Source of the DNA: an uncultured Oscillospiraceae bacterium
GTDB taxonomy: Bacteria; Bacillota; Clostridia; Oscillospirales; Ruminococcaceae
DNA: 64,000 bases
Assembly: GCA_900543705.1 (NCBI GenBank)
Contig: UQSL01000003.1
Coordinates: forward strand, 1-64,000
Direction: 5' to 3'
The notes below the pieces were generated by a model. It saw nothing but the letters and a program-made list of their open reading frames with translations, had not been told where the DNA came from and made no database searches. The translations under genes and the position numbers were made by a program. Position 1 is the stretch's first letter. The number at the start of each line of letters is the position of its first letter. Shown here in pieces: positions 58,270-64,000 of this stretch.

Positions 58270-58941
58270 TTATTCCTCGGAAAACGCCCCAAGCAGGCCG
58301 GGGAACATGTCGCCCAGCGTGGATTGCTGCGGATGCTTGACGTTGACCGTCTCGGTGATGATTTTTGTGCGACTGGCAAATTTCTCCGGCTGGGTCATCA
58401 CCATAGTCAGCAGGGAAGCGGAGTTTTCCGCATCGTCCGCCGCGCTGTGCTGGTTGCCGGAGAAATCCTCCTCAATCGTGCCGATGGCATTTTTCAGCGA
58501 GAGCTTGGAGCGCCTTGACAGCCCCATCAGGCGGGTATAGATTTTTTGGAAATCCATCCAACGGCGGAAAGGGCGCTCCAGCCCGTCCGGATAAATGCCC
58601 TTTTCCCGGCACTCGGTTTTCAGCTGGCGCAAATCGCTGCTGCTCCAGGAGTAAATGCGCACCTCTCCCTCGCCAATCCAGGCAGTGAAGTCTTCCAGCG
58701 CGTCTTTTAGCTCCTTTGCATTCTTTACCGTCTCATCCGTGATGCCGGTAAGCTCGGTGCATTTTTTGCAGATAGGTGCGCGCTCAGGCCTGACATAGCA
58801 GGTAAACCGGTCGATCTGCTGATAGTCCTCGTCGAGCTTGACCGCCCCGATTTCCACTATTTCACTGTGCATCACACTCCCTTCGGGCCGCGCTGCCTTG
58901 GGAATCTGGTTCATTTCAAAGTCCAAAAAGATATGCTGCAT
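58270..58941 (-). CDS. DEDDh-type 3'-5' exonuclease
   Basis: This 223-residue exonuclease-fold protein has ExoI IFLDFEMNQIP (D and E), ExoII SWSSSDLRQLK (Asp) and ExoIII HSAADDAENSASLL with His-x(4)-Asp geometry. It resembles KapD/Eri1-type exonucleases that trim RNA or DNA 3' ends. TELTGITDETVKNAKELKDA is another common segment. I chose ATG 58941 (MQHIFLDFEM) because GAGGAGTATCAGCC precedes it. Confidence 0.9.
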   Translation of the reverse strand: MQHIFLDFEMNQIPKAARPEGSVMHSEIVEIGAVKLDEDYQQIDRFTCYVRPERAPICKKCTELTGITDETVKNAKELKDALEDFTAWIGEGEVRIYSWSSSDLRQLKTECREKGIYPDGLERPFRRWMDFQKIYTRLMGLSRRSKLSLKNAIGTIEEDFSGNQHSAADDAENSASLLTMVMTQPEKFASRTKIITETVNVKHPQQSTLGDMFPGLLGAFSEE

Positions 58942-59108
58942 GGCTGATACTCCTCTTTGTCCCGCCCCTGTTTCAGCGGGATTCCCGATCATTTTTACAT
59001 TTTGTTTTAGTATATCACTGACCTGCCTTCAAGCCAAGAGATTGCGCTTTTGTCCACCCTGATTTATAATAAGGAGAACAAATCAGAAGGATGGAAAGGG
59101 ACGGGCTT

Positions 59109-60314
59109 ATGAAACGGACGGTAGTGCATCTGAAAAAAGGGGAGGGCCGGGCCCTTAAAGCAGGCGCGGCGTGGGTTTACGACAATGAAATCGAATCCAT
59201 CACCGGAGATTTCGCGAATGGAGACATCGTTTTTGTGGAGGATTTCGACGGTTATCCTATGGGCGTCGGTTTTCTCAACACAAATTCGAAAATCACAGTG
59301 AGGATGCTCTCGAGGAAACCGGATACAGTCGTCGATGAGGACTTCCTGCGTATGCGGGTAAGGGATGCTTGGGAATACCGCAAGGCAGTCGGAGAGACGG
59401 ATACCTGCCGCCTTATCTTCGGGGAGGCGGATTTTCTGCCCGGCCTTGTAGTGGATAAATTTTCTGATGTATTGGTGGTGGAATCGCTGGCACTCGGGAT
59501 TGACCGGCTTAAGGGGGAGATTCTCCGCCTGCTAAGCGAGGTGCTCGCAGAAGATGGGATAGCCATCCGCGGTATCTATGAGCGCAGTGACGCCAAGGTG
59601 CGCAAGCAGGAGGGCATGGAGCCGTTTAAGGGATTTCTCAGCGACCCGTTTGACCCTAAGGTGCCAATTGTAGAAAATGGGGTAAAATATCTGGTCGATG
59701 TGGCGGAAGGCCAAAAGACCGGCTTTTTCCTGGACCAGAAGTATAATCGAAGAGCCATCCAGCGCCTGTGCAAAGGCAAACGGGTACTTGACTGTTTTAC
59801 TCATACCGGTTCGTTTGCACTGTGCGCCGGGATTGCCGGGGCAAGCAGTGTGCTCGGCGTGGACGCTTCACAGCTTGGCATACGGCAGGCACGGGAGAAT
59901 GCAGCACTCAACGGCCTGACCGATACCGTCAGGTTCCAGTGTGCGGATGTCTTTGACCTGCTGCCGCAGTTGGAGCGGGACGGGGAACAGTTTGACGTCG
60001 TGATCCTCGATCCCCCGGCCTTTACTAAATCCCGCAGCTCGGTGAAAAACGCCGTCAAAGGGTACCGGGAAATCAACCTGCGCGGGATGAAGCTTATCGC
60101 AGACGGCGGCTATCTCGCTACCTGCTCCTGCTCCCACTTTATGACGCCGGAGCTATTTGCCAAAACCATCGGGGAGGCCGCACGGGGCGCACACAAACGC
60201 CTGCGCCAGGTGGAGTACCGGACGCAGGGACCTGACCATCCGATTCTATGGGCGGCAGATGAAACCTCCTATTACCTTAAATTCTTTATTTTTCAGGTCT
60301 GTGACGAAAAATAG
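59109..60314 (+). CDS. Class I SAM-dependent rRNA methyltransferase (RlmI-like)
   Basis: RlmI-type enzymes methylate a cytosine C5 in 23S rRNA. The 401-residue protein has an N-terminal PUA domain (HLKKGEGRALKAGAAWVYDN, then GYPMGVGFLNTNSKITVRML), a middle EEHEE domain, and the Rossmann methyltransferase core. The core includes GKRVLDCFTHTGSFALCAGI (SAM motif I), LGVDASQLGIRQARENAALN and the VVILDPPAFTKSRSSV catalytic loop. The late Cys motif ATCSCSHFM is present. I chose ATG 59109 with GGGACGGGC upstream; ATG 59091 is an alternative. Confidence 0.94.
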   Translation: MKRTVVHLKKGEGRALKAGAAWVYDNEIESITGDFANGDIVFVEDFDGYPMGVGFLNTNSKITVRMLSRKPDTVVDEDFLRMRVRDAWEYRKAVGETDTCRLIFGEADFLPGLVVDKFSDVLVVESLALGIDRLKGEILRLLSEVLAEDGIAIRGIYERSDAKVRKQEGMEPFKGFLSDPFDPKVPIVENGVKYLVDVAEGQKTGFFLDQKYNRRAIQRLCKGKRVLDCFTHTGSFALCAGIAGASSVLGVDASQLGIRQARENAALNGLTDTVRFQCADVFDLLPQLERDGEQFDVVILDPPAFTKSRSSVKNAVKGYREINLRGMKLIADGGYLATCSCSHFMTPELFAKTIGEAARGAHKRLRQVEYRTQGPDHPILWAADETSYYLKFFIFQVCDEK

Positions 60315-60326
60315 AGAAAAACAAAT

Positions 60327-60365
60327 AGATCCTCTGCCCTTATAATCCGGGCGGGGGATTTTTGG
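60327..60365 (+). terminator. Terminator of rRNA methyltransferase gene
   Basis: ATCCTCTGCCC (60329-60339) pairs with GGGCGGGGGAT (60349-60359) with two wobble or mismatch positions, followed by TTTTT. Confidence 0.75.
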
Positions 60366-60552
60366 GGCTTGTGCGATTGGCGACTATCTCATGCCCGTAA
60401 CAATCATTTTCCTTAGTCTCACTGGCACAGCAGAAGAGCTTTTTCGACGCTTTTATGTCTTAAACAAGAAGCAGAAAAAATTTTTCCTTTCCTTTTACGC
60501 TTTACTGTGGCATAATAGTAAGACAATATAATTTTACTTAAGGGGAATGTGT

Positions 60553-61905
60553 ATGGAAAATGAGAGAAGCAGTTTTTCAGGAAAACTCGGTTTTGTGCTC
60601 ACCGCAGCAGGCTCTGCGGTAGGGCTCGGAAACATCTGGAGGTTTCCCTATCTCGCGGCCAAATACGGCGGCGGTATCTTTTTGCTCGTCTATCTGATTT
60701 TGGCAGTAACTTTCGGATTTGCTCTGATGACAGCGGAAATCGCCATCGGAAGGAAGACGCACAAAAGCTCAATTGAAGCGTTTGCAAGCCTGAATAAAAA
60801 ATATTCCTTTATCGGGTTGCTCAGCTCAGTTGTCCCGATGATAATTCTGCCGTATTACTGCGTCATCGGTGGATGGGTGGCGAAATACTTTACCGTCTTT
60901 GTCACCGGGGATGCCACTGCCGCTTCCGCGGACGGGTATTTCGAGGGCTTTATCGGCAAAACCGGGGAGCCTATTTTTTGGTTCGCCCTTTTCGTCGCGG
61001 TAACGGCCATTATCGTGCTCTTGGGTGTAGAAAAAGGTGTGGAAAAGGCAAGCAAAATTATGATGCCGGTTCTCATCATCCTGACTCTGGTATTCACAAT
61101 TTATTCGCTGACCTTGCCGGGTGCGATGGAAGGAGTCAAATACTACCTCCTGCCGGATTTCAGCCGTTTTTCCGCAACGACAGTGCTTGCGGCACTCGGT
61201 CAGCTGTTCTACTCAATGTCGCTGGCAATGGGCATCATGGTTACCTATGGCTCCTACATGAAGCGGGAGGTGGATTTGGAAAAATCCGTCCGCCACATTG
61301 AAACCTTTGATACCGGGATTGCCTTTCTCGCGGGACTGATGATTATCCCCGCAGTCTTTGCATTTTCCGGCGGTGAAACCACCGTGGGTGCCGGCCCGGG
61401 ACTGATGTTTATCACCCTGCCGAAGGTATTTGGTCAGATGCCTCTTGGCACGGTATTCGGAGCCGTCTTTTTCCTGCTCGTCTTTTTTGCGGCGCTGACC
61501 TCTTCCGTCTCTTTGATGGAAACAGTCGTTTCTATTTTCCAAGACAAGTTCCATTGGAAACGGAAAACCACCTGCCTGCTTGTTGCGGCAGGAGCCTTGC
61601 TGATTGGGATTCCCTCTTCTTTGGGCTTTGGCATTTGGGATGGCTTTCAGCCTCTCGGCATGTCCATCCTCGATTTCTTCGATTTTATCTCCAACAGCGT
61701 GCTTATGCCGGTTGTGGCGTTGCTCATCAGCCTGTTCGTGGGCTATGTCATCGGGACAAAATCCATTTCGGAGGAAGTGCGCCAGTCCTCTTCGTTTAAA
61801 GGGGAGAAATTATTTGTTGTGGTCATTAAATACATCGCGCCCATCTGTATTGTGGCGATTTTGATAAGTTCGGTGCTCAACTCCCTGGGAATTTTCAAAA
61901 TTTAG
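60553..61905 (+). CDS. Sodium-dependent transporter of the neurotransmitter:sodium symporter (NSS/SNF) family
   Basis: Members couple uptake of amino acids or related compounds to Na+ entry (LeuT/MhsT type). The 450-residue product has about 11 membrane segments. The first-helix motif GSAVGLGNIWRFPYLAAKYG carries the Na+/substrate-binding unwound region. Others are YCVIGGWVAKYFTVFVTGDA and the TM6-like AALGQLFYSMSLAMGIMVTY. TM8 reads FFAALTSSVSLMETVVSIFQ with the SS motif that binds Na+. The 11-TM form without TM12 resembles MhsT. Start ATG 60553 follows AAGGGGAATGTGT. It fits a Na+-based energy economy, but the substrate is unknown. Confidence 0.95.
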   Translation: MENERSSFSGKLGFVLTAAGSAVGLGNIWRFPYLAAKYGGGIFLLVYLILAVTFGFALMTAEIAIGRKTHKSSIEAFASLNKKYSFIGLLSSVVPMIILPYYCVIGGWVAKYFTVFVTGDATAASADGYFEGFIGKTGEPIFWFALFVAVTAIIVLLGVEKGVEKASKIMMPVLIILTLVFTIYSLTLPGAMEGVKYYLLPDFSRFSATTVLAALGQLFYSMSLAMGIMVTYGSYMKREVDLEKSVRHIETFDTGIAFLAGLMIIPAVFAFSGGETTVGAGPGLMFITLPKVFGQMPLGTVFGAVFFLLVFFAALTSSVSLMETVVSIFQDKFHWKRKTTCLLVAAGALLIGIPSSLGFGIWDGFQPLGMSILDFFDFISNSVLMPVVALLISLFVGYVIGTKSISEEVRQSSSFKGEKLFVVVIKYIAPICIVAILISSVLNSLGIFKI

Positions 61906-61995
61906 GGTTGTCATGATTTTAGGATATCCAGCCAATACAATAGGGGTACAAATATTAGGGGTAAACCATGCGGCAGGAATAGGAGCGGATGAATC

Positions 61996-62190
61996 ATGAG
62001 CACGAAAATCACACAGTCTCTGCTCGCCAGGGCCATTGAGAGAAAAGACGTCACGGTGGAGTATATCCTACATGTGCTTCGCCGCGCACCGGCCCCAAAA
62101 GTCGTCGGAGCAAAATGGCTCCGCACAAAAAGATGTGGAAACGAGACTTCCTGGATGGGCGTCTCGACGATCCTCTACCGTGGTGCTTAG
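61996..62190 (+). CDS. small hypothetical ORF, possibly frameshifted
   Basis: ATG 61996 (AGGAGCGGATG upstream) opens a 64-codon frame whose first 35 residues look genuine (TKITQSLLARAIERKDVTVE, YILHVLRRAPAPK). After about 62095 the plus-two frame reads more naturally, KKMWKRDFLDGRLDDPLPWC-L-A with a stop near 62190. One frame change would give about 65 residues. Family unknown; it may be a decaying short gene. Confidence 0.35.
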   Translation: MSTKITQSLLARAIERKDVTVEYILHVLRRAPAPKVVGAKWLRTKRCGNETSWMGVSTILYRGA

Positions 62191-62233
62191 CATGATGTAG
62201 AAAGTCCCCGAAAAACAGCGGCCCAGTCCGCGG

Positions 62234-62279
62234 ACAAAAAACGGGAGAAAGCAGATTGGCTTTCTCCCGCTTTTTTGTT
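62234..62279. terminator. Bidirectional terminator between small ORF and cyclophilin
   Basis: CGGGAGAAAG (62242-62251) pairs with CTTTCTCCCG (62260-62269); AAAAAA precedes and TTTTTT follows, so both strands are served. Confidence 0.88.
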
Positions 62280-62306
62280 ATTTGTAAACTCAGTGAATGC
62301 AGACTC

Positions 62307-62825
62307 TCAAAGCGTCTCCGGTTCCGGATATTCTATGCCAAAGGTTTCCACGGTCACGGATTCCATTACCTCGTCTCTCAACGGCTTATCCGAGTGGTTG
62401 CGCTTGACATTTACAATGCGCTTTACCTCCTCGATTCCCTCGATAACCTTGCCGAATGCCGCATACTGTCCATCCAAGTGCGGCGCATCGTCGACCATGA
62501 TGAAGAACTGGGAACCTGCGCTGTCCGGATGAGAGGAACGTGCCATCGAGATGACGCCGGTCGTATGCTTAAGTTTGTTTTCAAACCCGTTTGCTGCAAA
62601 TTCCCCGTTGATACGATATCCCGGGCCACCCACACCGATTCCCTGCGGGTCGCCGCCCTGAATCATAAAGCCTGGGATAACGCGGTGGAAGATGACCCCG
62701 TCATAAAAACCCTTGTTTGCAAGGGAGATAAAGTTGTTGACCGTACCTGGTGCAATTTCCGGATAGAGCTCGACCTTGATAGTCCCGCCGGATTTCATCT
62801 GAATGGTTGCAATTGGATTTGGCAT
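62307..62825 (-). CDS. Cyclophilin-type peptidyl-prolyl isomerase
   Basis: This 172-residue protein carries the complete cyclophilin barrel: GTVNNFISLANKGFYDGVIF, HRVIPGFMIQGGDPQGIGVG (active-site R and F/Q-GG motif), LKHTTGVISMARSSHPDSAG and SQFFIMVDDAPHLDGQYAAF. It speeds prolyl bond rotation during folding. No signal peptide is visible, so it is cytosolic. I chose ATG 62825 over ATG 62831 because the AAAGGGG site then has normal spacing. Confidence 0.96.
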   Translation of the reverse strand: MPNPIATIQMKSGGTIKVELYPEIAPGTVNNFISLANKGFYDGVIFHRVIPGFMIQGGDPQGIGVGGPGYRINGEFAANGFENKLKHTTGVISMARSSHPDSAGSQFFIMVDDAPHLDGQYAAFGKVIEGIEEVKRIVNVKRNHSDKPLRDEVMESVTVETFGIEYPEPETL

Positions 62826-63011
62826 AAACATGCCCCTTTCTTATAACAATCTGAATTGTGTCAACCCTTTCGCCCGCGACGAAAAAGACAAGCCCATTAT
62901 AGCACAGACCGGGCAGAGAAAAAACAGGATTTTGTAAACCCAAACTTCTTTGGCGGTCAGGTAAACCAGAATTCACGATGGTTTGGCAGGCCTTTTCGGC
63001 CATTTTGCGTA

Positions 63012-63041
63012 TCGACGTTCTAGTGGGCTTTGCTTTATAAT
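63012..63041 (+). promoter_or_regulatory. Promoter of the second MATE gene
   Basis: A weak TCGACG -35 (63012-63017) and a perfect TATAAT (63036-63041) are spaced 18 nt, about 48 bases before the start codon. Confidence 0.65.
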
Positions 63042-63088
63042 GGTAAGGTTATTAAGAAAAGAATTTCATCGAATAAAGGGGTTTTACC

Positions 63089-64000
63089 ATGGAACCGACA
63101 AAACATAATAAAATGGGGACGCAGAAGATCCCCAGATTACTTGTCACAATGTCACTTCCCGCGATGTTTTCCATGCTCATCCAGGCGCTTTACAACATTG
63201 TGGACAGTATTTTCGTCGCGCAGATCAATGAGAATGCGCTGACCGCAGTATCCCTTGCATTTCCGATTCAGACATTAATTCTGGCGGTGTCTGTGGGCAC
63301 CGGTATCGGCATTAACTCCCTGATTTCCAGAAGGCTTGGGGAAAAGCGTAAGGAAGAAGCCGGACACGCTGCGGAACACGGAATTATCCTGGCACTGGCA
63401 AGCTGGTTGATGTTTGCGCTGTTTGGTGCGCTGTTCACTCCCATGTTTTTTAAGGCGTTTACCTCGGATGCGCAGATCGTTGAGTACGGCTGCCAGTACA
63501 TTTATGTCGTGACAATCTTTACCTTTGGTATCTTTTTGTCCGTAAATATCGAGAAGATTTTCCAGTCAACCGGGAATATGGTCATCCCGATGTGTCAAAA
63601 TCTTCTGGGTGCGGCGACAAACCTGATTCTCGACCCAATCCTCATCTTCGGGCTGTTCGGATTTCCGAAGCTGGACGTGCTGGGCGCAGCGATTGCAACG
63701 GTTTCCGGTCAGATTGTCGGCATGCTTTTCGGACTGATTATGCTCTATACGAAAAATCATGAAATCCGCGTGAGCTTTCATGGATTTCGCTTTAGCTGGC
63801 AGTCAGTAAAGGATATCTATGCGGTTGGGCTTCCCTCTATTATCATGCAGGCGGTTGCGTCGGTGCTGACTGTCTGCCTCAACGGGATTCTCATCGGTTT
63901 TTCTTCCACTGCGGTATCAGTACTCGGTATTTACTATAAGCTCCAGTCGTTTGTCTTTATGCCGGTATTCGGCCTTAACCAGGGCTCCATGCCGATAATG
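63089..64000 (+). CDS. MATE family efflux transporter, cut by the window end
   Basis: ATG 63089 opens a frame that runs uninterrupted to base 64000 (304 codons). It begins TKHNKMGTQKIPRLLVTMSL and PAMFSMLIQALYNIVDSIFV, typical of the clostridial MATE branch. NSLISRRLGEKRKEEAGHAA and the middle NLLGAATNLILDPILIFGLF follow. The family usually has about 450 residues, so roughly 150 are missing to the right. AAAGGGG precedes the start. It is the second MATE gene in this window; the two proteins differ enough not to be a recent duplicate. Confidence 0.93.
   Translation, partial: MEPTKHNKMGTQKIPRLLVTMSLPAMFSMLIQALYNIVDSIFVAQINENALTAVSLAFPIQTLILAVSVGTGIGINSLISRRLGEKRKEEAGHAAEHGIILALASWLMFALFGALFTPMFFKAFTSDAQIVEYGCQYIYVVTIFTFGIFLSVNIEKIFQSTGNMVIPMCQNLLGAATNLILDPILIFGLFGFPKLDVLGAAIATVSGQIVGMLFGLIMLYTKNHEIRVSFHGFRFSWQSVKDIYAVGLPSIIMQAVASVLTVCLNGILIGFSSTAVSVLGIYYKLQSFVFMPVFGLNQGSMPIM

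Noticed and set aside
61996..62190. Treating the frame change in the small ORF as programmed frameshifting
   Set aside because: No slippery heptamer or downstream stimulatory structure is visible at the change point.
1..64000. tRNA, rRNA or CRISPR features
   Set aside because: No cloverleaf with a TTC-arm consensus, no rRNA-like blocks and no regularly spaced repeats were found on either strand.

Overview
The window reads as a chromosomal segment of an anaerobic, endospore-forming Clostridia bacterium, most plausibly of the Oscillospiraceae/Ruminococcaceae type. The evidence is a SpoVAF/GerA-family spore protein, a complete six-gene Rnf ferredoxin:NAD oxidoreductase operon, rubrerythrin, a membrane pyrophosphatase, pyruvate phosphate dikinase, the Firmicutes gene order glmU-pth-mfd, strong GGAGG ribosome sites with frequent GTG/TTG starts, and roughly balanced base composition. 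No rRNA, tRNA or CRISPR array was found. All family assignments come from reading the sequence; no database was searched.

Layout. 0.5-8 kb: K+-dependent ion-pumping pyrophosphatase, a MATE exporter, a frameshifted acetyltransferase, a decayed reverse-strand gene, and a MarR regulator overlapping a FUSC-type exporter. 8-18.4 kb: ppdK on the minus strand, then glmU, a broken MazG-like gene, pth, mfd and a foldase-like lipoprotein. 18.4-23 kb: spoVAF-like gene, ROK kinase, YqeY and a CarD regulator, with small gene remnants between them.

23.3-36.5 kb: one compact minus-strand block of 18 phage-derived genes in PBSX (xkd) order. It runs small and large terminase, portal, prohead protease/scaffold, decoration protein, major capsid, three connector/completion genes, sheath, tube, a chaperone-like gene, a 127-residue protein exactly where the tape measure should be, LysM tail protein, hub, spike, two baseplate wedge proteins, DUF2313 protein and a short fibre. 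Integration, repression, replication and lysis genes are absent. The terminase keeps its ATPase and nuclease motifs. This is the strongest candidate for an unusual system: a domesticated DNA-packaging particle (PBSX- or gene-transfer-agent-like) with an extremely short contractile tail or no tape measure. Its prohead protease appears to start at an AUC codon after a perfect ribosome site, and the block is preceded by a chain of terminator-like hairpins.

36.8-41.8 kb: rnfCDGEAB. 42-47 kb: O-antigen-ligase-like protein, a mini insertion element inside a terminator, a cluster of three small low-complexity genes of unknown function, a metallophosphoesterase, birA, and a flavin-reductase-like gene behind a structured leader RNA. 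47.7-56 kb: arginine biosynthesis argG-argH-argC-argJ-argB-argD-argF with ArgR-box-like sites upstream of argG; argC carries a single in-frame TAA although the rest of the gene is intact. 56-64 kb: rubrerythrin, GIY-YIG protein, SDR oxidoreductase, DEDDh exonuclease, RlmI-type methyltransferase, sodium-dependent (NSS) transporter, cyclophilin, and a second MATE exporter cut by the window end.

Two themes connect the genes. First, energy conservation: ppdK and the pyrophosphatase both use PPi, and Rnf couples ferredoxin oxidation to an ion gradient. Second, decay: at least eight remnants or single-lesion genes are scattered between otherwise healthy genes, so either the strain is losing small accessory genes or the assembly carries point errors.
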